A DNA stretch of 62,935 bases from Opitutaceae bacterium (GTDB lineage: Bacteria > Verrucomicrobiota > Verrucomicrobiia > Opitutales > Opitutaceae): NCBI GenBank assembly GCA_003164715.1, contig PLTZ01000092.1, positions 1 to 62,935 on the forward strand, written 5' to 3'. Below, in pieces: positions 50,629-59,921 of the stretch. The notes beneath the pieces were generated by a model that ran no database searches, was not told the origin of the DNA, and saw only the letters and a program-made list of their open reading frames with translations. A program made the translations under genes and the position numbers. Every line of letters starts with the position of its first letter. Within the stretch, counting starts at the first letter, position 1.

Positions 50629-51963
50629 ATGCCGAAAAATAACCCCCCCCAGTTTTTCAACGTTCCCCGCATCCGGTTCGAGGGCGCGAAGTCCACGAAT
50701 CCCCTGGCCTTCAGGCACTACGACCCGTCCGAGGTCATCGACGGCGTCTCGCTGAAGGATCACATGCGCTTCTCGATCGCCTACTGGCACTCCTTCCGCG
50801 GCTTGGGCGGCGACCCATTCGGCCCGGGAACGATCCGGCGGCCGTGGGAGGAGGGGAAGGATGCGATCTCGGTGGCGAAGCGCCGGATGGACGCTGCCTT
50901 CGAGTTCTTCACGAAGATCGAGGCGCCGTTCTGGTGCTTCCACGACAGGGACATCGCCCCGGATGGCGCGACGCTTGCCGAGTCGAACCGCAACCTGGAC
51001 AAGCTGGTCGCCCACGCGAAGGCGCTCCAGAATGCGACGGGGGTGCGGCTCCTCTGGGGCACGGCCAACCTTTTCTCAAACCCCAGGTACATGTGCGGTG
51101 CGGCGACCAACCCCGACGCGCACGTGTTCGCCTACGCCGCGGCGCAGGTGAAGAAGGCGCTCGAGGTCACCCTTGAGCTCGGGGGCGACGGCTACACGTT
51201 CTGGGGCGGGCGCGAGGGCTACGAGACGCTGCTCAACACGAACCTCAAGAGGGAGCAGGAGCACCTCGCCCGGTTTCTCCACATGGCGGTCGACTACGCC
51301 AGGCAGATCGGCTTCAAGGGGCAGTTCTACATCGAGCCGAAGCCCAAGGAGCCGACGAAGCACCAGTACGACTTCGACGTAGCGAGCGGCATCGCCTTCC
51401 TGCGCACCTTCGGGCTCGAGAAGCACCTGAAGTTCAACATCGAGACGAACCACGCGACGCTGGCCGGCCACACGTTCCAGCACGAGATCGAGGTCGCGGC
51501 GTCGCAGGGGCTCCTGGGATCGGTCGACGCGAACGCGGGCGACACCCTCCTCGGCTGGGACACGGACCAGTTCAACACGGACGTGAAGGAGATCACGCTC
51601 GCCATGGTCCCGATCCTGCGCGCCGGGGGCCTCGGCAAGGGCGGGTTCAACTTTGACGCCAAGCTGCGCCGCCCGTCCATCGACCCGGAGGACCTCTTCT
51701 ACGCGCACATCGGCGGCATGGACACCTTCGCCCTCGCCTTCAAGACCGCCCGGCGGATCCTCAATGACGGCGCGTTCGATGGCTTCCTCGCCGACCGCTA
51801 CGCAAGCTACGACTCGGGCTTCGGAAGGGAGATAGAGAAGGGCGCTGTCGGTTTCCGCGAGCTGGAGAAGCTGGTTCTCACGAAGCTCGGCGAGCCCTCG
51901 CCGAGGAGCGGGAGGCAGGAGTATCTCGAGAACATGCTCAACCGGTACGTGACCGGGGGCTAA
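50629..51963 (+). CDS. xylA: Xylose isomerase
   Basis: 444 residues, class II length. Catalytic His105 lies in [11 protein letters not shown]; metal and substrate residues follow in [37 protein letters not shown] and [13 protein letters not shown], and the final metal site in [13 protein letters not shown]. Converts D-xylose to D-xylulose in the cytoplasm. A weak TCGACG-18-TAAGTC promoter ends 9 bases before the ATG. Followed after 6 bases by xylB. No xylR or transporter lies nearby. Confidence 0.97.
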   Translation: MPKNNPPQFFNVPRIRFEGAKSTNPLAFRHYDPSEVIDGVSLKDHMRFSIAYWHSFRGLGGDPFGPGTIRRPWEEGKDAISVAKRRMDAAFEFFTKIEAPFWCFHDRDIAPDGATLAESNRNLDKLVAHAKALQNATGVRLLWGTANLFSNPRYMCGAATNPDAHVFAYAAAQVKKALEVTLELGGDGYTFWGGREGYETLLNTNLKREQEHLARFLHMAVDYARQIGFKGQFYIEPKPKEPTKHQYDFDVASGIAFLRTFGLEKHLKFNIETNHATLAGHTFQHEIEVAASQGLLGSVDANAGDTLLGWDTDQFNTDVKEITLAMVPILRAGGLGKGGFNFDAKLRRPSIDPEDLFYAHIGGMDTFALAFKTARRILNDGAFDGFLADRYASYDSGFGREIEKGAVGFRELEKLVLTKLGEPSPRSGRQEYLENMLNRYVTGG

Positions 51964-51969
51964 ACCGCC

Positions 51970-53469
51970 ATGAGCCTCTACGTCGGCGTCGACAGCGGCA
52001 CCCAGAGCGTCAAGGCCGTGGCGCTCGACCTGGAGACCGGGCGGGTCGTCGCTGAGGCGCGCGCGCAGCACCACCTGATCGCGGGCCTTCCCGCCGGCCA
52101 CATGGAGCAGCACCCCGAGGAGTGGGCGGCGGCGATGGACGCGGCGATCGGCGAGGTTGCGTCTAGGATCGACCGCTCGCGGGTGCGCGGCATCGGCGTC
52201 TCGGGCCAGCAACACGGGTTCGTGCCCCTGGACGAGAAGGGCCGGGTCATCCGCCCCGCGAAGCTCTGGTGCGACACGAGCACGCACGCCGAGTGCGCGG
52301 TCCTGACCCGCGGGCTGGGCGGCCTGGCGGCCGTCATCCGCAGGACGGGGCTCCCGTTCCTGCCGGGCTACACGGCGCCCAAGGTGCTCTGGCTCAAGCG
52401 GCACGAGCCCGGGAACTTTAGGCGCCTGCGCCACATCCTTCTCCCGCACGACTACCTCAATTTCCACCTCACGGGGAACTACTTCATGGAGTTCGGGGAC
52501 GCCTCCGGGACGGGATTCCTGGACGTGAGGAGGCGCGCGTGGTCGCAGGCCGCGATGGACGCCGTCGACGGCCGGGTGGCCGGGTGCCTGCCCGCGCTTT
52601 CGCCGTCGCACGAGGCGTGCGGCGTCCTGCGCCCGGAGATCGTCGGGCGCTACGGCTTCCCCAAGGGGACGATCGTCAGCGCGGGGGGCGGCGACAACAT
52701 GATGGGGGCGATCGGGACGGGCAACGTCGTCCCGGGCGCCGTGACCGCGAGCTTCGGCACGAGCGGGACCATCTACGCCTTCTCGCGCAAGCCGGTCGTG
52801 GACCCGTCCGGTGAGATCGCGGCGTTCTGCTCGTCGACCGGGGGCTGGCTGCCGCTTCTGTGCACGATGAACGTGACCGGCGTCACGGAGCAGGTCCGCG
52901 CCCTCTTCGGGTGGAGCCTGGCGGACCTTGAGCGCGCAGCGGCGGGGGCGCCCGCCGGCTCGGACGGGCTCACGCTGCTTCCCTACCTGGACGGCGAGCG
53001 CACGCCCAACCTGCCGAGGGGCGCCGGGGTCTATTTCGGTCTCGACCGCAGGACGCTCGCGCAGGGCCACCTCGCGCGCGCCGCGATCGAGGGCGCGACG
53101 CTCGGGATGAACTACGGCCTGCGCCGGCTTTCAGCCCTCAGCATCAGGCCGAGGGAGATCCGGCTCACCGGCGGCGGCGCGCGGTCGGCGCTCTGGCGCC
53201 AGGTCGCCGCGGATGTGTTCGCGGTCCCGGTGGTCGCGATGGCGCAGGACGAGAGCGCCGCCCTGGGCGGCGCCCTGCAGGCGGCCTGGTGCGACTCCCC
53301 GGGCCGCGGCTCCGGCCTGGCGCTTGCCGAGCTCTGCGCCCGGAGCGTCTCGGTCGACGAATCGACGCGCTGCGCGCCGGACCGCAAGCGGGCGGCGCTC
53401 TACAGGAAGCGCCAGCGTTTCCACGACCGGCTCTGCCGCGACCTGCGGGGCGCCTTTGAGGCGCGCTGA
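51970..53469 (+). CDS. xylB: Xylulokinase
   Basis: 499 residues of the FGGY kinase family. Starts MSLYVGVDSGTQSVKAVALD (phosphate 1 motif). Downstream features are SGQQHGFVPLDEKG, then ASGTGFLDVRRRAWSQ, the ATP motif ASFGTSGTIYAFS and the adenosine motif IRLTGGGARSALWRQ. Phosphorylates D-xylulose to feed the pentose phosphate pathway. Translation follows xylA by 6 bases. Confidence 0.96.
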   Translation: MSLYVGVDSGTQSVKAVALDLETGRVVAEARAQHHLIAGLPAGHMEQHPEEWAAAMDAAIGEVASRIDRSRVRGIGVSGQQHGFVPLDEKGRVIRPAKLWCDTSTHAECAVLTRGLGGLAAVIRRTGLPFLPGYTAPKVLWLKRHEPGNFRRLRHILLPHDYLNFHLTGNYFMEFGDASGTGFLDVRRRAWSQAAMDAVDGRVAGCLPALSPSHEACGVLRPEIVGRYGFPKGTIVSAGGGDNMMGAIGTGNVVPGAVTASFGTSGTIYAFSRKPVVDPSGEIAAFCSSTGGWLPLLCTMNVTGVTEQVRALFGWSLADLERAAAGAPAGSDGLTLLPYLDGERTPNLPRGAGVYFGLDRRTLAQGHLARAAIEGATLGMNYGLRRLSALSIRPREIRLTGGGARSALWRQVAADVFAVPVVAMAQDESAALGGALQAAWCDSPGRGSGLALAELCARSVSVDESTRCAPDRKRAALYRKRQRFHDRLCRDLRGAFEAR

Positions 53470-53493
53470 GGGGGCAGGGTGGAGGAAAGCCCC

Positions 53494-54198
53494 ATGTGCG
53501 TCCGCTACACCCTCCACAAGACCGACGCGGCGCTCGGCGCGATCTCGAAGGCGCTCGGCGTCCTCTTGGGGACGCCGGACTGGGCCGTCCCGCGCTTCAA
53601 CGTGTCGCTTACGAGCACGATGCCCGTGGTGGCGCTAGCCGGGGGCGCTCCCGCCGTCCGCCCGATGCGCTGGGGGCTCGTGCCGGAGCGGGAGCGCGCG
53701 AGCCCGAACCCCCGCCTCCTTGCCAACGCGCGGGCCGAGACTGCGGCCAGGATGCCGGCGTTCCGCAAGGGTGTCGCCGCCAGGCGATGCCTCGTTCCCG
53801 CGAACGGGTTCTATGAATGGAAGGAGAAGGGCGGCGTCAAATGGCCGCATCTTTTCACGCTTGCGGGCGAGGAGCCCTTTGCGTTCGCCGGGATTTGGGA
53901 CCCGGCGGGCGAAGGCCTGCCGGAGACCTACTGCATCCTGACGACCGACCCCAACGAGCTTGTGGCGCAGGTGCACACCCGGATGCCCGTCATCATGTTG
54001 CCGGAGACGATGCCGCGGTGGCTCGGGGATCGGCCCCTTGAGGAGGACGAGCTCAAGCGCCTCGTTCGCCCGATCGATGCCGCGCGAATGGCGTCTAGGC
54101 CTGTGAGCCGATTCGTAAGCAACAGCCGGAACGAGGGGCCGGAGTGCCTTGCACCGCCGGCTGGCCTGAATCCCGAGCCTGAGCTCGATTTCGGCTAG
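53494..54198 (+). CDS. SOS response-associated peptidase (SRAP/HMCES/YedK-like)
   Basis: 234 residues. The start is set by the catalytic Cys2 (MCVRYTLHK; the usual form is MCGRY) and by GGAGG 8 bases upstream. Other SRAP residues are present: NARAET, the active Glu in ANGFYEWKEK and the His in QVHTRMPVIM. Family members trap abasic sites in single-stranded DNA through a thiazolidine link to Cys2. Stand-alone after the xyl operon. Confidence 0.93.
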   Translation: MCVRYTLHKTDAALGAISKALGVLLGTPDWAVPRFNVSLTSTMPVVALAGGAPAVRPMRWGLVPERERASPNPRLLANARAETAARMPAFRKGVAARRCLVPANGFYEWKEKGGVKWPHLFTLAGEEPFAFAGIWDPAGEGLPETYCILTTDPNELVAQVHTRMPVIMLPETMPRWLGDRPLEEDELKRLVRPIDAARMASRPVSRFVSNSRNEGPECLAPPAGLNPEPELDFG

Positions 54199-54263
54199 CT
54201 AAGGAGCACGGCGACCATTTGGGTTTTTCTTGGGAATAGATGTTTTCATATAATTAAATGTTT

Positions 54264-54293
54264 AAGTTGACATATGATTATAATTATCAACTT
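54264..54293. promoter_or_regulatory. AT-rich operator/promoter upstream of the mystery A/B pair
   Basis: Perfect inverted arms AAGTTGA (54264-54270) and TCAACTT (54287-54293) with a 16-base AT-rich centre. A TTGACA box (54267-54272) overlaps the left arm; TTATAC (54292-54297) is a possible -10 but with 19-base spacing. It is likely bound by the HTH protein encoded next. Confidence 0.5.
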
Positions 54294-54301
54294 ATACGTT
54301 T

Positions 54302-54700
54302 ATTAATAGACGACAATTTCAGGTTTTAAGTTTAAAACATCTCTCTGAGCAACTTACCTCCCGGAAGCCTGTTTGGGAGCTGCAGAATCCCTCCGGCGGC
54401 TGGCTGAGGGCGCTCCGACAAGCTCTGGGTTTTAGCCTTAAGTCAGTCGCCAGGCGGCTAAAGCTGTCTCCACAGTCGATTCATCAATTTGAAAAGTCCG
54501 AAGCTGTTGGCTCCATAAGTCTCAGGCAGCTCGAGGCAGTGGCGGGCGCCATGGGGTGCCGGGTCGTCTATGCCATTGTGCCGCGCCGAGGGACTCTCGA
54601 AGAGCTGGCCAACGCTGAAAGGCACGAGGCGCTCCAAGCCGTGCAGCACTCCATGTCGCTTGAGGGCCAAGCCGTTGAACATCCTGAGAAACTACCGTGA
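54302..54700 (+). CDS. Mobile mystery protein A (HTH, antitoxin-like)
   Basis: 132 residues if initiated at the ATT at 54302. No ATG, GTG or TTG is available in frame between the preceding stop and the conserved region. The protein is clearly real: QFQVLSLKHLSEQL is followed by NPSGGWLRALRQALGFSLK, an HTH with SVARRLKLSPQSIHQFEKSE and LRQLEAVAGAMGCRVVYAIVP. This is the XRE-type mobile mystery A family, always found with the Fic-type protein B. ATT initiation is rare, so an ATG-to-ATT mutation is possible. It probably represses its own AT-rich promoter. Confidence 0.8.
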   Translation: MNRRQFQVLSLKHLSEQLTSRKPVWELQNPSGGWLRALRQALGFSLKSVARRLKLSPQSIHQFEKSEAVGSISLRQLEAVAGAMGCRVVYAIVPRRGTLEELANAERHEALQAVQHSMSLEGQAVEHPEKLP

Positions 54701-54716
54701 TCCGGGGCTTGGGGGA

Positions 54717-55316
54717 ATGGCAGACCCATTCCGCGCGCATCTTGGCGACATCCTCCTGACCGATGACGAGAAGCGGGGGCTCATCCCGAGCATCTCGACC
54801 CAGCGCGAGCTCAATGAGTTCGAGTTTTCCAATATCATGTCCGCGCGGGATTGGGCGCTGAGCCTGCGGCGGCTCAACAAGGCGGAGATCCTCAACGTCT
54901 CCTACCTACTCGAGCTCCATCGGCGTATGTTCAACGCGACATGGCGTTGGGCGGGACATTTCCGGACAACAGAGAAGAACATAGGCGTTGAGCCGCACCG
55001 TATCGGCCCTGACGTGGCCAGCCTGCTTGGAGACACGCAATACTGGATCGAAAACCGCGTGTATCCTGCAGACGAAATCGCGCTGCGATTCCATCATCGC
55101 CTGGTCGGCATCCATCCCTTTCCTAACGGAAATGGCAGGCACGCGAGGCTCGCTGCCGACATTCTTGCCCTGAAACAAGGCCGGCCGGCATTTCCATGGG
55201 GGTCAGGAACGGCGGAGCCGGCAAACGTGAGGCAGGCATACCTGGGTGCCCTGCGTCGCGCGGACAACCAGGACTACCAAGCCCTCTTCCAGTTCGCGCG
55301 GTCGCGGAAGCCCTAG
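54717..55316 (+). CDS. Mobile mystery protein B (Fic domain)
   Basis: 199 residues from ATG 54717, 16 bases after gene A. The Fic signature HPFPNGNGRH (residues 133-142) followed by ARLAADI is intact, with Asn in place of the usual acidic residue before GNG. The N-terminal part reads LIPSISTQRELNEFEFSNI and RRMFNATWRWAGHFRTTEKN. Fic enzymes transfer AMP or other nucleotides to proteins, and this pair behaves as a candidate toxin-antitoxin or mobile regulatory module. Its stop shares CTAG with the convergent rhomboid-like gene. Confidence 0.88.
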   Translation: MADPFRAHLGDILLTDDEKRGLIPSISTQRELNEFEFSNIMSARDWALSLRRLNKAEILNVSYLLELHRRMFNATWRWAGHFRTTEKNIGVEPHRIGPDVASLLGDTQYWIENRVYPADEIALRFHHRLVGIHPFPNGNGRHARLAADILALKQGRPAFPWGSGTAEPANVRQAYLGALRRADNQDYQALFQFARSRKP

Positions 55317-56152
55317 CGGCTGGAGGCCCTCCGGGCCAGGTACTCCCGGGCCGAGTCGAGCTTTGCCCGCTCCTTCGGCGTCAGGCTCGCCATCCCCGAC
55401 TGCGCGATCTTGTCTAGGAGTGCGTCAATCTCGGCCATCGGCTTGCCCTTTGCGGGGCTTGCGAACGGATTTCGGCTAGCCTTGGGCATGGGCTCCTCGT
55501 CGGACCCCTTCGGGAGCGCAAACTGCCCGATTCGCGGGAGCTCAAGCATCCCCTGCTGGTGGCGAATGAACGCAAAGGCAAAGGCGACCGTGGCCCAGAG
55601 CGAGAGGAGCCCGAGCCAGTCGCGGCCGGCAAGCTCCATCAGCGAGCATATGCCGACCAGGATCGCCGCCACCCACTTCGCCATCAACCCGAAGAACATC
55701 ATGGCGCCGGGATAGAGCGTCGCGAAGGCGACGAAGAGGGCGAACGCTCCGACCTCGCCCGCGAGCTGCGTCGGAATCCAGATGCTGAGCAGCGTGAAGA
55801 GCAGCGGGGGCAGGAGGTAGATGCAGCAGTAGAATCCTAAGAACTTCCCGCGACCCAGGAACTTCTCCACCTCCCGGCCGAACGAGGCAATCATGGCTAT
55901 GTTGATCACGAACCAGAGGCTCGGCGGGTTCCACAGCCCGTAGGTGGCGACGCGCCACACCTCACCCTTGAGGACATCAGCGCCGTAGAACGGGAGCCAC
56001 GAGACGAGATGCGTGTCCCCGAGGAACAGGGCGATCGAGGTGGCGACCATCGACAGGGTGAAGACGAGCGCCAGGAAATACGCCGCATACACGGGGTATC
56101 CGCGCAGCCACATGACCGGCTGTTGTTCATCCTGGGTGCCAAATTCGTTCAC
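55313..56152 (-). CDS. Rhomboid-family membrane protein lacking the catalytic Ser, with DUF6576-like tail
   Basis: 279 residues from a GTG at 56152 (ATG 56113 is an alternative). Six helices resemble a rhomboid core: WRVATYGLWNPPSLWFVINI in the first loop and FLGFYCCIYLLPPLLFTLL. The catalytic GxSG is replaced by GEVGAF, and no helix-six His-containing motif is seen, so this is probably an inactive pseudoprotease. The cytoplasmic tail (EIDALLDKIAQSGMASLTPKE) is the short helical domain found on rhomboids of this phylum. Confidence 0.75.
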   Translation of the reverse strand: MNEFGTQDEQQPVMWLRGYPVYAAYFLALVFTLSMVATSIALFLGDTHLVSWLPFYGADVLKGEVWRVATYGLWNPPSLWFVINIAMIASFGREVEKFLGRGKFLGFYCCIYLLPPLLFTLLSIWIPTQLAGEVGAFALFVAFATLYPGAMMFFGLMAKWVAAILVGICSLMELAGRDWLGLLSLWATVAFAFAFIRHQQGMLELPRIGQFALPKGSDEEPMPKASRNPFASPAKGKPMAEIDALLDKIAQSGMASLTPKERAKLDSAREYLARRASSR

Positions 56153-56307
56153 GGTTTCGGGGTACGGAAAATGGCCGCGACGGCAGCGGCCCGCAAGCGG
56201 GGAAGGGTCTTTTTGCAGGCGCAGCCCCGGTATTGACACGCAACTTACGCGGGATGCGCGGCATGCGAGCGGCTGCGCCCGCGCAGCGGAAGGCCGTACC
56301 GCCCCGG

Positions 56308-59300
56308 CTAATCGATGTGCGCGAGTGGAACCTCGTAGACCTCGGCCAGCGCGATGCCGGTTGTGTCGGCGACCCCCGAGACCTCGATCGTGTAGGCCCC
56401 TGCGGGCAAGCTGACCAGCTGGGCGCTGTCGGAGCTTCCCGCCACCAGAGGGAAGGCCCCCACGGCGACCGCCGTGCTCGCGAGCACCGCCGGATTTGAG
56501 CTGTTGCCCCAGCCGGTGTTGGAGGCGATCACCTTCCCCGAGGCGTCAAAGACCCGCAGGACCGGCTGCGCCAGCCCGCCGGAGACGCCAAACTGGGCGA
56601 GAGCAGGGCCGTCGGCGCGCACCAGCAGCTGCTCGGCGCCTGCGCCTGCGACCACGACCCCCGGGATGATGATGTTGGCCCCGGTCCCCGCCTGGGCCCG
56701 GGTCGATATGTTGATAAGGCGGGTCCCGCTCGACGATACCTCATAGACCTCAGCCAGCGCGATGCCGGTCGTACTGTTCACGCCGGAGACCTGCACGGTG
56801 TACGCGCCCGCGGGCAGGTTGACAATCAGGGCGCAGTCCGCACTTCCCTGTGCCAGCGCGAACGCCCCGACCGAGGCCGCGACGCCCGCGATCTGGTCCG
56901 GACTCACATTGGATCCCCACACCGTGTTGGAGGCGATGAGGTTTCCCGCGCTGTCGAACACCCCGAGGCTCGGCTGCGAGAGGACTCCCGTGACGCCGAA
57001 CGGGGCCAGTGCGGGGCCGTCCGCGCGAATGAGCAGGGTCTCGACGCCGCTTCCCACGATCACGAACCCCGGAATCAGGATGCCGGCGCCTGTCCCGACC
57101 TGCGCGCGGGTCGAGATGTTGACGAGACGAGCTGCGGAGACGCCTGGGGCCACATTCAGGTTGGCTGAGCTGCTGGTTGCTGATCCGGAGGCGTTCGTAA
57201 CCGTCACCGAATACGAGCCCGCGCCGGAAAGCTGGGCATTGGCCAGGGTGTACGCGGCGCCGGTTGCGCCCGGGATCGCGGAGCCATTGAGGCTCCATTG
57301 GTAGGAGAGCGGTGCTCCGCCCGTAGCCGCCACCGAGAAGACCGCGGTCCCCCCCAACGCCACGGTCTGGTCCACCGGCGCCACCTGGATATAGGGCGCC
57401 TCGTCGGGGACGCCTTTTCGGATCGTGCCGTTGAGGGTGTCCGCGACGTAGATATTGCCCGAACTGTCCACCGCGATGCCGCCGGCGCCCCCGAATCGCG
57501 CCGCGATGCCGGCGCCGTCAGCCGATCCCTGGACGTCGGCCTTTCCGGCGAGCGTGGTGACGACACCCGCGGGCGAGATTCTGCGGACTGTGCAGCCTCC
57601 CGTTCGGACCCTTCCACCCCAATCGTCCGTGACGTAGACCATGCCGGACCCGTCGACTGCCACCCCATCGGTCTGCGAGAACTGCGCGGCGCCGCCCGTT
57701 CCGTCGGCCGATCCGAAGCGGCCGGCAGTTCCGGCCAGCGTGGTCACGACCCCGGCGGGCGTGACCTTCCGGATAGTGCCGTCGCTGTCCGCGACATAGA
57801 TGTTGCCGGACCCGTCCACGGCAAGGTTTGAGGGGGAGTTGAATCGCGCCGCACTGCCGGCGCCGTCCGCCGAGCCGCCAACTGCGGCGGCGCCGGCCAG
57901 CGTCGTCACGACACCGCCGGGGGTGATCTTCCGAATCGTGTCGTCGTCGGTGGCATAGGCGTTGCCCGACCCGTCGACCGCGATGCCCCAGAGATCGCCA
58001 AACCGCGCGGCACTGCCCGTGCCGTCAACCGGGACGGGCGTGGCGCCAAAGGTGTCGGGAACGGCGCCGGCGAGCGTGGTTACCGATCCGGAGGGCGTGA
58101 CCTTGCGAATCAGGTGGTTCCCTGAATCCGCGACATAGACGTTGCCCGACTTGTCTATCGCGACGCCGATGGGGGCCGAGAACCGCGCCGCTGCGCCGGC
58201 GCCATCCGTCGAACCGGAGCTGCCGGCCTTTCCGGCAAACGTGGTTACAACCCCGGCGGGCGTCACCTTTCGAATCGCAAAGTTTGCCGAATCCGCAACA
58301 TAGACATTGCCCGAACCATCCACGGCAACGTCCTCGGGCCCTGCGAACTGCGCGGCGGCGCCCGTGCCGTCGGCGTACCCCATGCTGCCGCTGGTGGCGC
58401 CGGCAAGGGCTGTCACCGCGCCGGCGGTCGAGACCCGCATGACCGCGAAATACCCGTCCGAAAAGAACACGTTTCCTGACGCGTCCACAGCCAGTCCTTC
58501 GCCTGCGGCGGAGGTGCCCGTTAGGGCAGCGAAGGTCGTGACCACTCCCGCAGGCGTGACCTTTCGGACCGCGTCGGTGTCCGCGACGAAGAGGTTGCCC
58601 GATCCGTCCACCGCCACGGCGCGGGGACCATAAAACCGCGCGGCGTTTCCGGTCCCGTCGGCCGAGCCCTGGGCGCCAGCTGTGCCCGCAAGGGTCGTCA
58701 CCACGGCGCCGGGTGCGATCTTGCGGATCGTGTTGTTACCGGTGTCGGCAACGTAGACATTCCCAGACCCGTCGACTGCCACGCCCAGGGGATTGGTGAA
58801 CCGCGCGGCGCCTGCGGTGCCGTCGGCCGAGCCGTAGCTGCCGGCGGTTCCCGCAAGGGTCGTCACCACCCCGCCAGCGGTGATCTTCCGGATCGTGTTG
58901 TTATAGGTGTCCGCGACATAGACATTCCCCGATCCGTCGACGGCCACGCCGTTTGGGGAGGAGAACCGCGCCGCAGCCCCCGTGTCGTCCGCCGAGCCGG
59001 CGACGGTCGCGGCACCGGCCAGCATCGTGACGACGCCAGCCGGCGTGATCATCCGGATCGTGTTGTTGCCGGTGTCTGAGACATAGACGTTTCCGGACCC
59101 GTCCACCGCGACGCCATAGGGGGAGTTGAACTGCGCGGCGCTGCCCGCGCCGTCGGCCGAGCCGCTGTTGCCCGCGTTTCCGGCGAAGGTCGTAACCACG
59201 CCGGCGGGCGTCACCTTTCGGATCGTGTCGTTGTCCGTGTCCGCGACGTAGAGGTTGCCCGAGCCGTCGATGGCGACGCCATTGGGGGAATTGAACCGGG

Positions 59301-59454
59301 CCGCGCCGCCCGTCCCGTCGACGCTGCCCATCGGCGCGTTTCCGGCGAGGGTCGTGATCACATACGGCGTGGCATAGTTGCTTTGTGCAAAAAGCGTGCC
59401 GAACGGGGAGAGCATCGATGCGAACAAACAGGCCGATAGACAGAACGTTTTCAT
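56308..59454 (-). CDS. Secreted NHL-repeat protein with Ig-like and tandem C-terminal domains
   Basis: 1048 residues. Signal peptide ends near residue 24. Twelve NHL-type units follow (about residues 32-690), each near GSADGTGAAARFNSPxGVAV, with the hallmark DGSGNVYVADTGNNTIRKV; the sixth and ninth are the most divergent. Such repeats form beta-propellers; twelve would make two six-bladed wheels. Next come an Ig-like domain (about 700-775) and two copies of the RLVNISTRA module shared with the GH44 protein. It probably binds a ligand at the cell surface. Confidence 0.9.
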   Translation of the reverse strand: MKTFCLSACLFASMLSPFGTLFAQSNYATPYVITTLAGNAPMGSVDGTGGAARFNSPNGVAIDGSGNLYVADTDNDTIRKVTPAGVVTTFAGNAGNSGSADGAGSAAQFNSPYGVAVDGSGNVYVSDTGNNTIRMITPAGVVTMLAGAATVAGSADDTGAAARFSSPNGVAVDGSGNVYVADTYNNTIRKITAGGVVTTLAGTAGSYGSADGTAGAARFTNPLGVAVDGSGNVYVADTGNNTIRKIAPGAVVTTLAGTAGAQGSADGTGNAARFYGPRAVAVDGSGNLFVADTDAVRKVTPAGVVTTFAALTGTSAAGEGLAVDASGNVFFSDGYFAVMRVSTAGAVTALAGATSGSMGYADGTGAAAQFAGPEDVAVDGSGNVYVADSANFAIRKVTPAGVVTTFAGKAGSSGSTDGAGAAARFSAPIGVAIDKSGNVYVADSGNHLIRKVTPSGSVTTLAGAVPDTFGATPVPVDGTGSAARFGDLWGIAVDGSGNAYATDDDTIRKITPGGVVTTLAGAAAVGGSADGAGSAARFNSPSNLAVDGSGNIYVADSDGTIRKVTPAGVVTTLAGTAGRFGSADGTGGAAQFSQTDGVAVDGSGMVYVTDDWGGRVRTGGCTVRRISPAGVVTTLAGKADVQGSADGAGIAARFGGAGGIAVDSSGNIYVADTLNGTIRKGVPDEAPYIQVAPVDQTVALGGTAVFSVAATGGAPLSYQWSLNGSAIPGATGAAYTLANAQLSGAGSYSVTVTNASGSATSSSANLNVAPGVSAARLVNISTRAQVGTGAGILIPGFVIVGSGVETLLIRADGPALAPFGVTGVLSQPSLGVFDSAGNLIASNTVWGSNVSPDQIAGVAASVGAFALAQGSADCALIVNLPAGAYTVQVSGVNSTTGIALAEVYEVSSSGTRLINISTRAQAGTGANIIIPGVVVAGAGAEQLLVRADGPALAQFGVSGGLAQPVLRVFDASGKVIASNTGWGNSSNPAVLASTAVAVGAFPLVAGSSDSAQLVSLPAGAYTIEVSGVADTTGIALAEVYEVPLAHID
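56320..57132 (-). repeat. Tandem C-terminal module (two copies) of the NHL protein
   Basis: Two units of about 130 codons, beginning RLVNISTRAQVGTGAGILIP and RLINISTRAQAGTGANIIIP. They are homologous to the two-unit tail of the GH44 protein at 8656-9480, including LLIRADGPAL and LPAGAYTVQVSG. The domains upstream of the tails are unrelated apart from the Ig-like unit. Confidence 0.75.
57420..59380 (-). repeat. Twelve NHL coding repeats
   Basis: Imperfect direct repeats of about 160-165 bases encode the propeller blades. The unit length and coding phase are constant, so these are gene-internal repeats, not CRISPR. Confidence 0.85.
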
Positions 59455-59921
59455 CGCCGGAATGGTCTGGGGGTTTAACAGGGGGTAAGGCTAGCCGCAG
59501 CGCATTGTCCTTTCTGAGTCAACCGGCCGCGCCTAAGCAGCAGCTGCCGCCACCCTAGGATTGACCTTGCAGAGCCCGAGCGGGCGCCATGGACTTGCGG
59601 ATGGAACGGAATTGGGTCCCAAGGGGTTACCCATCATGTCGCGCTGTTCTCGGGCCGCCCTTATCACTGTCAATAAAAACGTTAATAGTCGGCCCTTTGG
59701 GGTTCCTCTGGGAGACTGCACGGCACAGGCCGCGCCTGCGGGCCAGGATTGGGGCGTTGCCCCATGAGGGGTGTGGACACAGTGAAGGCTAAGCTAGGCA
59801 ACCCGCCCGGGACACCGATGCTGGCATCTCGGCTGCAGGCGCAGGCCACCACCCTTCCTTCCCTGCCCGGAAAAGATGAATTCCTTGTCTACGCGCCCTT
59901 AACGCACATAGACACGTTACG
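59455..59921. other. Intergenic region without a supported gene
   Basis: About 470 bases between the NHL gene and the orphan at 59922. Short frames on both strands lack a plausible start or protein pattern. An AT-rich patch is at about 59660-59690. The last 40 bases hold the candidate promoter below. Confidence 0.4.
59885..59914 (+). promoter_or_regulatory. Candidate promoter of the 190-residue orphan gene
   Basis: TTGTCT (59885-59890), 18 bases, TAGACA (59909-59914), 7 bases, then ATG at 59922. Near-leaderless arrangement as for the DCC gene. Confidence 0.35.

Noticed and set aside
57420-59380. Regular direct repeats that could suggest CRISPR
   Set aside because: Repeat length about 160 bases, in phase with a single protein frame and encoding NHL blades.
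59533-59792. Short frames on both strands in the 59.5-59.8 kb gap
   Set aside because: No supported start, no recognisable protein, frames overlap one another.
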